Shown here one piece after another: positions 14,857 to 23,945 of a DNA stretch of 64,000 bases. The position numbers were made by a program, and so were the translations under genes. Location of the stretch: contig NZ_CP110636.1 of the NCBI RefSeq assembly GCF_026153355.1, positions 1,240,001 to 1,304,000 of the forward strand. Reading direction: 5' to 3'. Source of the DNA: Streptomyces endophytica. GTDB lineage: Bacteria; Actinomycetota; Actinomycetes; Streptomycetales; Streptomycetaceae. The notes below the pieces were generated by a model. That model had not been told where the DNA came from. It searched no databases and was given only the letters and a program-made list of their open reading frames with translations. Each line of letters starts with the position of its first letter. Position 1 is the first letter of the stretch.

Positions 14857-16733
14857 GCGGGCGTTCCCTCCTGTACGACGTCGGCGGTGTCCGCGACGTC
14901 CACGACGGCCAGCAGCGCGCCGACCTCGACCTGACGGCCGACGGCGGCGTGCAGGGCGGTGAGCGTTCCGGCGGCGGGAGACGTGATGCGGTGCTCCATC
15001 TTCATGGCCTCCAGCCAGATCAGGGGCTGCCCGGCGGTGACGGCGGCGCCCTCGGCGAGCCCTTCGGCGACGCGGACGACGGTGCCGGGCATGGGGGCGA
15101 GCAGGGAGCCGGGGGCGCGCTGCTCGCCGGTGTCGGTGAACCGGGGCAGGGCGGTGAGGGCGACGTCGTTGACGTAGACCCGGTCGCCGTACGCGGCGAC
15201 GCGGAACGTCCGTCGCACTCCGCCCACTTCGAGCACGACGCGGGCCGGTGAGGCGTGCACGACACGGACGCCGTCGGCTTCGAGCCCGTCGCGGGTGTGC
15301 CGGTAGCCGACCTCGAGCTCGGTGCCGTACTGCTCGGAGCGGTAGCGCTTGGACTGCGGCTGCGAGGGGACGTTGCGGAAGCCGCCGAAGCGGTGTCCCC
15401 GCGCGCCGGCCAGTGCGGCGGCGAGCGGCGCGTACGGGTCCTCGGCGGGGGCGGTCAGCTCGGCGAGGTGCCGCTCGTAGAAGCCGGTGTCCATGCGCCC
15501 GCCGGTGAACTCGGGGTGGCGCAGGGACCGTATGAGCAGGTCGCGGTTGGTGACCGGGCCGTGCACCGCGGCCCGCTCCAGCGCGCCGGCGAGGGCGCGG
15601 ACGGCGGCGGCGCGGGTGGGCGCGTGCGCGACGACCTTGGCGAGCATGGCGTCGTAGTGCACGCCGATGGTGTCGCCGTCGGTGTATCCGGTGTCGAGCC
15701 GGACGGAGTCCGGGACGGCGAGGCGGTGCAGGGTGCCGGTCTGCGGGGCGAAGGCGGCGGCCGGGTCCTCGGCGTACAGGCGGGCCTCGACGGCGTGTCC
15801 GCGCGGCACGGGCGGCGAGGCGTCCAGGGCCTCGCCCTCGGCGATCCGCAGCTGCCACGCGACGAGGTCGAGCCCGAACACGGCTTCCGTCACGGGGTGC
15901 TCGACCTGGAGGCGGGTGTTCATCTCCAGGAAGTGGGCGGTGCCGCCGGCGACGAGGAACTCCACCGTGCCGGCACCGACGTACGAGACGGCGCGCACCG
16001 CCCGCTCGGCCGACTCGTGCAATTCCGCTTCGAGTTCGGGCCCGAGCCCGGGCGCCGGCGCCTCCTCGATCACCTTCTGGTGGCGGCGTTGCAGCGAGCA
16101 GTCGCGCGTGCCGAGCACCCACACGGTGCCGTGCGTGTCGGCGAGCACCTGCACCTCGACGTGCCGCCCGCCCTCGACGTACGGCTCGACGAACACCTCA
16201 CCGTCCCCGAAGGCGGACCGCGCCTCGGCCCGGGACACGGCCAACTCGGCTTCCAGGTCCGCCAGTTCACGGACGATCCGCATGCCGCGCCCGCCCCCGC
16301 CGGCGGCGGCCTTCACCAGCACGGGCAGGTCGTCCGGCCCGACCTCCGTCAGCGGCGCGATACCCATCAGTTCCTTGGCGCGCGTCTTGGACGCCATCGC
16401 CTCGATCGCCTCCGGCGGCGGGCCGACCCAGACCAGCCCCGCGTCCATGACGGCCCGCGCGAAGCCGGGGTTCTCGGACAGGAACCCGTACCCCGGGTGC
16501 ACGGCGTCGGCGCCCGCGTCCAGCGCGGCCTTCACCACGAGGTCGGCCCGCAGGTACGTCTCGGCGGGGGTGGCACCCGGCAGCCGCACGGCGAGGTCCG
16601 CCTCCCGTACGTGCAGGGCGTCCGCGTCCGGGTCCGAGTGCACGGCGACCGTGCGGATGCCCAGGTCACGGCAGGTGCGGAAGACACGGCAGGCGATCTC
16701 GCCGCGGTTGGCGACGAGCACACTGGAGATCAT
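14853..16733 (-). CDS. Acyl-CoA carboxylase alpha subunit (biotin carboxylase + biotin carrier)
   Basis: Biotin carboxylase domain residues 1-445: SVLVANRGEIACRVFRTCRD, GYGFLSENPGFARAV, ATP-grasp glycine loop KAAAGGGGRGMRIV, RDCSLQRRHQKVIEEAP and FLEMNTRLQVEHPVTE. A linker domain follows, then a C-terminal biotin carrier domain with LEAMKMEH (Lys near residue 576) as the biotin attachment site. The length (626) and layout are those of acetyl/propionyl-, methylcrotonyl- or geranyl-CoA carboxylase alpha chains. ATG at 16733 follows the beta-subunit stop by 8 bases and has GGGGGAGAG in between. Confidence 0.93.
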   Translation of the reverse strand: MISSVLVANRGEIACRVFRTCRDLGIRTVAVHSDPDADALHVREADLAVRLPGATPAETYLRADLVVKAALDAGADAVHPGYGFLSENPGFARAVMDAGLVWVGPPPEAIEAMASKTRAKELMGIAPLTEVGPDDLPVLVKAAAGGGGRGMRIVRELADLEAELAVSRAEARSAFGDGEVFVEPYVEGGRHVEVQVLADTHGTVWVLGTRDCSLQRRHQKVIEEAPAPGLGPELEAELHESAERAVRAVSYVGAGTVEFLVAGGTAHFLEMNTRLQVEHPVTEAVFGLDLVAWQLRIAEGEALDASPPVPRGHAVEARLYAEDPAAAFAPQTGTLHRLAVPDSVRLDTGYTDGDTIGVHYDAMLAKVVAHAPTRAAAVRALAGALERAAVHGPVTNRDLLIRSLRHPEFTGGRMDTGFYERHLAELTAPAEDPYAPLAAALAGARGHRFGGFRNVPSQPQSKRYRSEQYGTELEVGYRHTRDGLEADGVRVVHASPARVVLEVGGVRRTFRVAAYGDRVYVNDVALTALPRFTDTGEQRAPGSLLAPMPGTVVRVAEGLAEGAAVTAGQPLIWLEAMKMEHRITSPAAGTLTALHAAVGRQVEVGALLAVVDVADTADVVQEGTPA

Positions 16734-16741
16734 CTCTCCCC

Positions 16742-18340
16742 CTACATCCGGAAGACGCCGAAGCCGCCGCGGGCGCCCTCGTACGGTGCGGTGTGGATCG
16801 CGGACAGGCAGATGCCGAGCACGGTGCGGGTGTCGCGCGGATCGATGACGCCGTCGTCGTAGAGCCGCCCGGACAGGAACATCGGCAGCGACTCGGCCTC
16901 GATCTGCTGTTCGACCATGGCGCGCAGCGCGGCGTCGGCCTCCTCGTCGTACGCCTGGCCCCGCGCGGCGGCGGACTGCCGCGCGACGATCGAGAGGACA
17001 CCGGCGAGCTGCTGGGGGCCCATGACGGCGGACTTGGCGCTGGGCCAGGCGAAGAGGAAACGGGGGTCGTAGGCGCGGCCGCACATGCCGTAGTGCCCCG
17101 CACCGTACGAAGCGCCCATCAGCACGGACAGATGCGGCACCCGCGAGTTGGAGACCGCGTTGATCATCATCGCGCCGTGCTTGATGATGCCGCCCTGCTC
17201 GTACTCCTTGCCGACCATGTAGCCGGTGGTGTTGTGCAGGAAGAGCAGCGGGATGTCCCGCTGGTTCGCCAACTGGATGAACTGGGCCGCCTTCTGCGAC
17301 TCCGCGCTGAACAGGACCCCCTGGGCATTGGCGAGGATGCCGACGGGATAGCCGTGCAGCGCCGCCCACCCGGTGACCAGACTGCTCCCGTACAGCGGCT
17401 TGAACTCGTCGAAGTCGGAGCCGTCGACGATGCGGGCGATGACCTCGCGCGGGTCGAAGGGCACCTTCAGGTCGTCGGACACGATGCCGAGCAGCTCGTC
17501 CGGGTCGTGCTCGGGCGGCTCGGCGAGCGGTGGATCTCCGTACGCCTTGCGGTGGTTGAGGCGCGCGATGACCCGCCGGGCCTGCCGGATGGCGTCCTCC
17601 TCGTCGACGGCGAAGTGGTCGGCGAGCCCGGACGTCCGGGCGTGCATCCCGGCTCCGCCCAGGGACTCGTCGTCGCTCTCCTCGCCGGTGGCCATCTTCA
17701 CCAGCGGCGGCCCGCCCAGGAAGACCTTGGCCTTCTCCTTCACCATGATCACGTGGTCGGACATGCCGGGGACGTACGCGCCGCCGGCCGTGGAGTTGCC
17801 GAAGACGACGGCGACGGTGGGGATCCCGGCGGCGGAGAGCCGGGTGAGGTCGCGGAAGATGCCGCCGCCCGGGATGAAGATCTCCTTCTGGGACGGCAGG
17901 TCGGCGCCGCCGGACTCGACGAGCGAGATGCAGGGCAGCCGGTTGGCGGACGCGATCTCGTTCGCCCGCAGGGCCTTCTTCAGCGACCACGGGTTGCTGG
18001 CGCCGCCGCGCACGGTCGGGTCGTTGGCGGTGATCAGGCACTCGACGCCCTCGACGACGCCGATGCCGGTGACCAGCGAGGCGCCCACGGTGTAGTCGCT
18101 GCCCCACGCGGCGAGCGGCGACAGCTCCAGGAACGGGGTGTCGGGGTCGAGCAGCAGCTCGATGCGTTCGCGGGCGAGCAGTTTGCCGCGCTTGCGGTGC
18201 CGGGCGACGTACTTCTCGCCGCCGCCCGCGAGCGCCTTGGCGTGTTCCGCCTCGACCTCGGCCAGCTTGGCGAGCATCGCCGCCCGCCGCTCGGCGTAGC
18301 CGGGGCCGGCGGTGTCGAGCGCGGTTCCCAGTACGGTCAC
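16742..18340 (-). CDS. Acyl-CoA carboxylase beta subunit (carboxyltransferase)
   Basis: The 532-residue protein has the two crotonase-like halves of carboxyltransferases. Motifs: RHRKRGKLLARERIELLLDP, LVESGGADLPSQKEIFIPGG, GIFRDLTRLSAAGIPTVAVV, FGNSTAGGAYVPGMSDHVIM in the N-half; NTTGYMVGKEYEQGGIIKHGA and MGASYGAGHYGMCGRAYDP in the C-half. NSTAGGAYVPGMSD and the C-half resemble methylcrotonyl/geranyl-CoA carboxylases more than propionyl-CoA carboxylases, so a branched unsaturated acyl-CoA is the likely substrate (inferred). Start is GTG 18340, overlapping the AtuA-like stop by GTGA. A frame to 18382 is open but unneeded. Confidence 0.92.
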   Translation of the reverse strand: MTVLGTALDTAGPGYAERRAAMLAKLAEVEAEHAKALAGGGEKYVARHRKRGKLLARERIELLLDPDTPFLELSPLAAWGSDYTVGASLVTGIGVVEGVECLITANDPTVRGGASNPWSLKKALRANEIASANRLPCISLVESGGADLPSQKEIFIPGGGIFRDLTRLSAAGIPTVAVVFGNSTAGGAYVPGMSDHVIMVKEKAKVFLGGPPLVKMATGEESDDESLGGAGMHARTSGLADHFAVDEEDAIRQARRVIARLNHRKAYGDPPLAEPPEHDPDELLGIVSDDLKVPFDPREVIARIVDGSDFDEFKPLYGSSLVTGWAALHGYPVGILANAQGVLFSAESQKAAQFIQLANQRDIPLLFLHNTTGYMVGKEYEQGGIIKHGAMMINAVSNSRVPHLSVLMGASYGAGHYGMCGRAYDPRFLFAWPSAKSAVMGPQQLAGVLSIVARQSAAARGQAYDEEADAALRAMVEQQIEAESLPMFLSGRLYDDGVIDPRDTRTVLGICLSAIHTAPYEGARGGFGVFRM

Positions 18341-20033
18341 AACAGCTCCTCGGGTATGTCCAGGTGCCGGGCGCGCAGCCACTCCCCCAGGGCCTTGGCC
18401 TGCGGGTCGAACCGGGCCTGCGCCGCGGCGCCCTCGCCGAGCAGCCCGTCGACGGTGAAGTTCAGGGCCCGCAGCCCCGGCAGCACATGGCGGGCGACGG
18501 GCAGTTCGGCGGTCTCGGGCAGGAGGCGGCGGAAGCGGTCGACGGTGAGGGTGTGCGCGAGCCAGCGCCAGGCGGCGTCGGTACGGGCCCAGACGCCGAC
18601 GTTCGCCGCGCCGCCCTTGTCGCCGCTGCGGGCCCCGGCGACCAGACCGAGCGGCGCCCGCCGGGTGGCGGTGACCGGCAGCGGGGCGGGCAGCGGCGGT
18701 TCCGGCACCGGCACCAGCGCGGCCGACTCCGTGACCGGCGGGATCGCCACCCGCTCCCCGTCCGGCAGGACGGCCATCTGCCGCACCTCCGCCCGGGGAA
18801 CCGCCACCGCCTCGAACACCCCGTAGGGGGCGCCCTTGCCGGGTGGCGCGGTCAGCTGGAAACCGGGGTAACTGGCCAGCGCCAGCTCGACCGCGGCGCC
18901 GCTGACCACCCGCCCGACCGCCTCCTGGTCGGCATCCCGCACCACCAGCCGCAGCAGCGCGCCGGCCTCCTCCTGGACGTCGGCGTCGGCCCGGTCCGTA
19001 CGGGCCAGCGTCCAGCGCACCTCGGCCGGCCGCCGGCCCGCCGCGTCGAAGGCCGCGGTCATCTGTGTCCGCACCAGCTCCGCCTTGGCCTCGATGTCCA
19101 GCCCGGTCAGCACGAAGGTGACCTCGTTGCGCCAGCCGCCGAGCCGGGTCAGCCCCACCTTGAGGTCCGGCGGCGGCGCCTCCCCGCGCACCCCGTCGAT
19201 CCGCACCCGGTCCGGGCCGACCTGGGTGAGCCGCACGGTGTCCAGCCGGGTGGTGACGTCCGGCCCCGGATAGCGCGCGCCGGCCGTCTCGTACAGCAGC
19301 TGCGCGGTGACCGTCCCGGTGTCGACCACCCCGCCGGTCCCCGGATGCTTGGTGATCACCGCCGAGCCGTCCGCGGCGATCTCCGCGAGCGGGAAACCGG
19401 GCCGCCGCACGTCATGCCCCGCGAAGAAGGAGTAGTTGCCGCCGGTCGCCTGCGCCCCGCACTCCAGTACGTGCCCGGCCGCCACCGCCCCCGCCAGCCG
19501 GTCCAGATCCGTCGACGCCCAGCCGAAGTGCGCGGCGGCGGCCCCGCTGACCAGCGCGGCGTCCGTGACCCGCCCGGTGACCACCACCTCGGCCCGGCCC
19601 GCAGACAGGCCGCGATCCCCTCACCGCCGAGGTAGGCGTTGGCCGTGAGCACCCCGTCGCCCCAGCCCCGCCCCAGCAGATCGTCGCCCTCCACATGCGC
19701 CACCCGCACCGGCACCCCGACCTTCGCCGCCAACTCCCGTACGGCGTCCGCGAGCCCGGCCGGATGGAGCCCGCCGGCGTTGGTGACGATCCGCACGCCC
19801 CGCTCGACGGCGAGCCCGAGGGACGCCTCCAACTGCCGCAGGAAGGTCCGGGCGTAGCCGCGCGAGGGGTCCTTCAGCCGGTCCCGGCCGAGGATCAGCA
19901 TGGTGAGCTCGGCGAGGTAGTCGCCGGTCAGGACGTCCAGCGGCCCGCCGGTCAGCATCTCCTCGAACGCGCTGAACCGGTCGCCGTAGAAACCGGAGGC
20001 GTTGCCTATCCGCAGCGGCCCGCCCCCGCTCAC
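18337..20033 (-). CDS. AtuA-like (DUF1446) protein, one frame break
   Basis: The N-terminal part starts [20 protein letters not shown] at GTG 20033, overlapping the preceding stop by GTGA, and contains [19 protein letters not shown] and [12 protein letters not shown], the DUF1446/AtuA signatures. Near 19597 one base is missing in a GC run (expected [21 protein letters not shown]); the rest runs in the next frame to 18337 and includes [11 protein letters not shown], and a C-terminal AtuA-type domain ([18 protein letters not shown]). AtuA is needed for acyclic terpene use in Pseudomonas, but its reaction is unknown. Its place between the TIGR03084 and carboxylase genes matches an atu-like pathway. 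Confidence 0.85.
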
Positions 20034-20850
20034 GCGGTGGCTCCCCCGGCCCCGGGCGCGCGCCCCTTCCCGGCGGTCCGGCGAACGCCTGCGCGATCCC
20101 CAGCCAGCGCTCCGCCTCCGCCCCCTCGGCACGCACCGACGGCAGGTCGTCGCGGTGTGCCCGCTGGGTCACCAGCAGGCAGAACTCCAGCGCGTCCGCG
20201 GTCACCCGCTGCCCGGCCCCGGCCGGCCCGTACGCCCAGACCGCCCCGTCCGGCGCCCGCAGCTCGACCCGGAACTCCGCGGCGGGCGGCGTGAGTTGAT
20301 GGGCGGCGTAGGAGAAGTCCCGGGCGCGTACGCCGATCCGGGCGACATGCCGCAGCCGCACGGTGGGCAGCCGGGTGACGCCCAGCGCATCGGCGACGTC
20401 CTGCCCGTGCGCCCAGGTCTCCATCAGCCGTCCGGTCGCCATCGACGGGGCGCTCATCGGCGGCCCGAACCACGGCAGCTTCTCCCCCGCCGGCCGCTCG
20501 GCCAGCACCCGGAGCAGCTGCTCACGACCGGCCCGCCAGTCCGCGAGCAGCTCCGCCGGCGGCACCGCGGCGCCCGCCTCGGCGGCCTCGTCGACGAAGG
20601 TCAGCGGCGAGGCGAGCGCCTCCCGCGCGGCCCGCACGAACCCCTCCGGGTCGGTCGCCGACCGCAGCGCCTGCCGGTCCGTCCAGGCCAGATGCGCGAT
20701 CTGATGCGCGACCGTCCACCCCTCGGCGGGCGTCGCCGTCGCCCACCGCCCGGCCGGCAACCCGGCCACCAGCCCGTCCAGCTCCTCGCTCTCGGCCCTG
20801 AGGTCCGCGAGAAGATCCGCCAAGACGGCACCGGGGTCACGATCGGACAC
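20030..20850 (-). CDS. TIGR03084-family (DinB-fold, mycothiol-dependent-like) protein, frame break near 3' end
   Basis: A four-helix DinB/mycothiol-transferase-like fold: [21 protein letters not shown] carries the first His pair of the metal site; [16 protein letters not shown] gives the third His (WAHGQD), the usual metal triad of the superfamily. The TIGR03084 group is actinobacterial and of unknown reaction. Near 20068 a base is missing; restoring it gives [16 protein letters not shown] and a TGA at 20030-20032 that overlaps the next start by GTGA. ATG at 20850 heads the operon. A mycothiol-linked role in handling a reactive intermediate is possible (inferred). Confidence 0.8.
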
Positions 20851-20975
20851 GGGGCACTCCCCTCATCGGCCCCAACTGGCATGCCAGCGAGGCGTGTTGG
20901 CTCAGGCGACGGCGACTGGACGACTGCGCGGTCCGAGGGTGTCAGCGCGGGGAGAAACAATCAAGCATGCGTGAA

Positions 20976-21236
20976 TGATTTTTGGCCGCACGACTTTTGG
21001 CCGCATGATTTTTGGCCGCATGTTTTTTGGCCGCGCGGGCGGGAGGAGGGCGGGGCGGTGCCCGCAGTCCGTGGTCCGTGGTCCGTGTCGCGGTCCGCGG
21101 TCCGTAGTCCGTGCCGCGGACCGATGAGCCGGCCGACCGTCATTGCGGTCGACCGTCGTTCCGGCCGCCCGTCATTGCGGCCGACTGTTCGTTCCAGCCG
21201 ACCGTCATTCCGGCCGGCCGTCATTCCAGCCGCCCG
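20976..21236. repeat. 15-bp tandem repeat (x4) plus degenerate GRNDGR-type repeat
   Basis: Four 15-bp units of TGATTTTTGGCCGCA occupy 20976-21035 with few changes. From about 21120 to 21236 a second array of about 26-bp units (GCCGACCGTCATTCCGGCC type) follows. On the minus strand both arrays lie in one 87-codon frame (20961-21224) that would encode GRNDGR and CGQKS repeats; I do not call it a gene because its codon content follows the repeats. The region separates the TIGR03084 gene from the EamA transporter stop. Confidence 0.7.
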
Positions 21237-22295
21237 CTACCGCCCCGCCGACCGCACCGCGCCCACACTCGCGAGGACCACCAGCCCGATCGCGACGATC
21301 TCCGGCCACCCCAGCGCCTGGCCCAGCACCAGGAACCCGGCGGTGGCCGCGGCGGCCGGTTCCAGGCTCATCATGACCGCGAAACCCGAGGCCGGAAGCT
21401 TGCGCAGGGCGAGCAGCTCCAGCGTGTACGGCAGCACCGACGACATCATCGCCACCGCGGCCCCCAGCCCCAGCGTGACCGGGTTGATCAGTGCGGCACC
21501 CGCGCTGACGACACCGAGCGGCAGACTGAGCAGCGCCGCCACGGTCATCGCCAGCGCCAGCCCGTCCGCCTGCGGGAAGCGCTGTCCCGTACGGGCGGAG
21601 AGCAGGATGTACGCGGCCCAGAGCCCGCCCGCGGCCAGCGCGCACCCCGCGCCGACCAGGTTCAGCCCGTCGAACCCCGCACGCCCCAGCAGCGCCACCC
21701 CGCCGAACGCCAGCGCCGCCCACACCAGACTGAGCAGCCGCCGCGAAGTGGCCACCGAGAGGATCAGCGGCCCGAGGAACTCCAGCGTGACCGCCGCCCC
21801 CAGCGGGATCCGGTCGATCGCCTGGTAGAAGAGCGAGTTCATCCCCGCCAGGGCCACCCCGAAGGCGAGCACCGTCCCCCAGTCGCCCCGCGAGTGGCCC
21901 CGCACCCTGGGACGACAGGCGACCAGCAGCACCAACGAGGCGACGACCAGCCGCAGCGTGACGACCCCGAGCGCCCCGGCCCGCGGGAAGAGCAGCACCG
22001 CCACCGACGATCCGAACTGCAGCGACACGATGCCGCCGATCACCAGCGCCACCGACCCGATCCGTCCGCGCGCCCCGGCGGCACCGGCACCCGCGGCCCC
22101 GGCCTCCGCCGTCAGCACCTCGGGCGAGGCCGGCACGGGCCGCGGAACCGCGGCCTCTCCGGAGCCCATGGCGGTAGCACCCGTCACCGACGTGACGGGT
22201 GTGACGGGTGTGCCCTCACCGGACGCGGCAATAGTCGAGTGGTCGTACGGGGTGGCGGAGACACGTCCCTCAGGACCGTCGGCGAAAGCATCCAC
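21237..22295 (-). CDS. EamA-family (DMT superfamily) transporter
   Basis: About ten hydrophobic segments from residue 80 to the end in the typical 5+5 inverted layout: IGSVALVIGGIVSLQFGSSV, LGVVTLRLVVASLVLLVAC, GMNSLFYQAIDRIPLGAAVTLEFLGP, and the second-half counterpart MMSSVLPYTLELLALRKLPASGFAVMMSLEPA. These resemble the RhtA/YdcZ-like metabolite exporters of the family. The first 75 residues are Ala/Gly/Thr-rich and predicted disordered, so the true start may be later (Met at residue 43). Divergent from a LysR regulator 69 bp away, the common arrangement for LysR-controlled exporters. Confidence 0.88.
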   Translation of the reverse strand: MDAFADGPEGRVSATPYDHSTIAASGEGTPVTPVTSVTGATAMGSGEAAVPRPVPASPEVLTAEAGAAGAGAAGARGRIGSVALVIGGIVSLQFGSSVAVLLFPRAGALGVVTLRLVVASLVLLVACRPRVRGHSRGDWGTVLAFGVALAGMNSLFYQAIDRIPLGAAVTLEFLGPLILSVATSRRLLSLVWAALAFGGVALLGRAGFDGLNLVGAGCALAAGGLWAAYILLSARTGQRFPQADGLALAMTVAALLSLPLGVVSAGAALINPVTLGLGAAVAMMSSVLPYTLELLALRKLPASGFAVMMSLEPAAAATAGFLVLGQALGWPEIVAIGLVVLASVGAVRSAGR

Positions 22296-22364
22296 ATCCC
22301 CACGCTAAGGCCCGCCCATCCGGTCCGTGAAATGCTCTTCTTCCTCTTGTTATGCTCCGCGCGC

Positions 22365-23243
22365 ATGAGCATCGAGCTGCGTCACTTCCGCTGCTTTCTC
22401 GCCATCGCGGACGCCCTGAGCATCACCCGCGCCGCCGAGCGCCTGCACCTCACCCAGCCGGCCGTCTCCCGCACTCTCCGCCAGCTCGAACAGGAACTGG
22501 GCCGCCGGCTCGTCGACCGCTCCACCCACCACCTCGCCCTCACCCCCGACGGCGCCTCCTTCCGCGACCAGGCGGCCATCGCCGTCACCGCCTTCGACCG
22601 CGCCCTGCGCCTCGGCCGGCACACCGCCTGGCCCCTCCGCCTGGGCCACGCCTGGTCCGCCGCCGGTACGGGCACCACCGCCCTGCTCCGCCGCTGGCGC
22701 CAGGTCCACCCCGACACCCCGCTCGAACTCCTCCGCATCGACGACCGCACGGCCGGCCTCACCCGCGGCGACGTCGACGCGGCCCTGCTCCGCGGCGAGG
22801 TCCACACCCCCGGCCTGCTCACCGCCCAGCTCACCACCGAACCCCGCGTCGCCGGCCTCCCCGCCGACGACCCGCTGGCCCGGCGCCCCGCCCTCTCCCT
22901 CAGCGACCTCGCCACCCGCACCATCGCCCTCAACACCGTCTCCGGCACCACCACCCTCGACCTGTGGCCCGCCGCGGCCCGCCCCACCTCCACCCTCCCC
23001 ATCGCCAACCAGGACGACTGGTTCGCCGCCGTCACCGCCGGCCGCGCCGTGGGCGTCACCACCACCGCCACCGCCGACATGTACCCCCACCCCGCCATCG
23101 CCTACGTCCCCCTCACCGACGCCCCACCCGTCCCCGTCCTCCTCGCCTGGCGCGACGCCCCCGGCCACCCCCGCATCCCGGACCTCATCCACCTCGCGCG
23201 CGAGGTGATGGGAGGAGCGGAACAAGGAAGTAGGGAGGCGTGA
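22365..23243 (+). CDS. LysR-family transcriptional regulator
   Basis: MSIELRHFRCFLAIADALSITRAAERLHLTQPAVSRTLRQLEQELG is a textbook LysR helix-turn-helix (residues 1-60), followed by a periplasmic-binding-like effector domain. ATG at 22365 is the family start; the frame stays open far upstream without meaning. The 69-bp divergent region towards the EamA gene contains AATGCTCTTC and TTATGCTCCG half-sites, but I cannot fix a T-N11-A box. It probably controls the exporter. Its last 50 codons or so are duplicated 414 bp downstream, together with the DUF397 gene. Confidence 0.9.
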   Translation: MSIELRHFRCFLAIADALSITRAAERLHLTQPAVSRTLRQLEQELGRRLVDRSTHHLALTPDGASFRDQAAIAVTAFDRALRLGRHTAWPLRLGHAWSAAGTGTTALLRRWRQVHPDTPLELLRIDDRTAGLTRGDVDAALLRGEVHTPGLLTAQLTTEPRVAGLPADDPLARRPALSLSDLATRTIALNTVSGTTTLDLWPAAARPTSTLPIANQDDWFAAVTAGRAVGVTTTATADMYPHPAIAYVPLTDAPPVPVLLAWRDAPGHPRIPDLIHLAREVMGGAEQGSREA

Positions 23244-23520
23244 CGGGACTCAGACCCGGAACTCGCCGCGCTTCACGGCCGCGACGAACGCCGCCCAGCC
23301 GCCCGCGGGGAAGAACAGCGCCGGACCCTGCGGGACCTTGCTGTCGCGTACGGGGACGAGACCGGGGTGGCCGTCGGCAACCTCGACGCACGCGGCCCCC
23401 TCGCCGTTGCTGTAGCTGGACTTACGCCAGCCGGCTATGCCAGATGCCTCAGGAATCTTCTTCGTCATCTTCGTACTCTCTTAGGTAGCGACGGACCAGG
23501 TCGAGAGATGCGCTCTCCGG
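23194..23520. repeat. Tandem duplication, left copy (LysR tail + DUF397 + regulator tail)
   Basis: This segment is repeated at 23605-23945 with a 414-bp offset. The match begins inside the last codons of the LysR gene (GCGCGAGGTGATGGG), is nearly identical through the DUF397 gene, and fades within the C-terminal codons of a regulator remnant (GTCGAGA...CTTTCCGGCA). Confidence 0.85.
23250..23468 (-). CDS. DUF397-domain protein, copy 1
   Basis: 72 residues, essentially one DUF397 domain: GWRKSSYSNGEGAACVEVAD, VPVRDSKVPQGPALFFPAGGWAAFVAAVKRGEF. Such proteins are abundant in Streptomyces and normally pair with an XRE-type helix-turn-helix/DUF5753 regulator as antitoxin-like or developmental (bldB/whiJ-type) systems. 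Here only the last 39 codons of such a regulator remain upstream (see 23449-23568), and the DUF397 start overlaps them. From residue 22 on it is almost identical to copy 2 (23664-23879), which shows a recent duplication. Confidence 0.88.
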   Translation of the reverse strand: MTKKIPEASGIAGWRKSSYSNGEGAACVEVADGHPGLVPVRDSKVPQGPALFFPAGGWAAFVAAVKRGEFRV

Positions 23521-23568
23521 CAATGCCATGGAGCGAGCGATATCAAAGCGCTGGGTGAGCTGGCCGAA
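23449..23568 (-). pseudogene. 3' remnant of an XRE/DUF5753-type regulator, copy 1
   Basis: The frame ending with TGA at 23449-23451 reads FGQLTQRFDIARSMALPE then SASLDLVRRYLREYEDDEEDS, which resembles the C-terminus of the regulator that normally precedes DUF397 genes. Upstream, the frame breaks into a piece copied from the LysR gene (23575-23603 resembles 23047-23075), so the helix-turn-helix and DUF5753 parts are missing. Confidence 0.6.
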
Positions 23569-23574
23569 CGCGCC

Positions 23575-23945
23575 GCGGGCGTCACCACCACGGCCACCGC
23601 TCCGGCTCGCGCGGGAGGTGATGGGGGGGAGCGGAACAAGGGGGTAGGGAGGCGTGACGGGACTCAGACCCGGAACTCGCCGCGCTTCACGGCCGCGACG
23701 AACGCCGCCCAGCCGCCCGCGGGGAAGAACAGCGCCGGACCCTGCGGGACCTTGCTGTCGCGTACGGGGACGAGACCGGGGTGGCCGTCGGCAACCTCGA
23801 CGCACTCAGCCCCTTCGCCGTTGCTGTGACTGGACTTACGCCAGCCGCTCAGAGCAGACGCGTCAGGAATTGTGTTCATCTCCGCACTCTCCCAGGTAGC
23901 TTCGAATCAGGTCGAGACTTCGACTTTCCGGCAGAGCCTCCGTGA
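23575..23945. repeat. Tandem duplication, right copy
   Basis: Starts with 29 bp from inside the LysR gene (GCGTCACCACCACGGCCACC, like 23047-23075), jumps to the LysR 3' end (from 23194), then repeats the DUF397 gene and regulator tail. The internal LysR deletion of about 120 bp distinguishes the copies and shows the direction of duplication. Confidence 0.8.
23664..23879 (-). CDS. DUF397-domain protein, copy 2
   Basis: 71 residues, one DUF397 domain: ALSGWRKSSHSNGEGAECVE, then the same C-terminal 50 residues as copy 1 without a change. It differs from copy 1 only in the first 30 residues. Its start (ATG 23879) overlaps the tail of a second regulator remnant, the arrangement expected for a regulator-DUF397 operon. 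Function of the family is unresolved beyond partnership with the regulator. Confidence 0.88.
   Translation of the reverse strand: MNTIPDASALSGWRKSSHSNGEGAECVEVADGHPGLVPVRDSKVPQGPALFFPAGGWAAFVAAVKRGEFRV

Noticed and set aside
20976..21035. Four 15-bp units considered as a CRISPR array
   Set aside because: Units are directly adjacent with no spacers, and there are no cas genes.
22296..22364. Short ORF starting ATGCTCTTCTTCC in the EamA-LysR gap
   Set aside because: Out of frame with LysR, no ribosome binding site, and it covers the expected LysR operator region.
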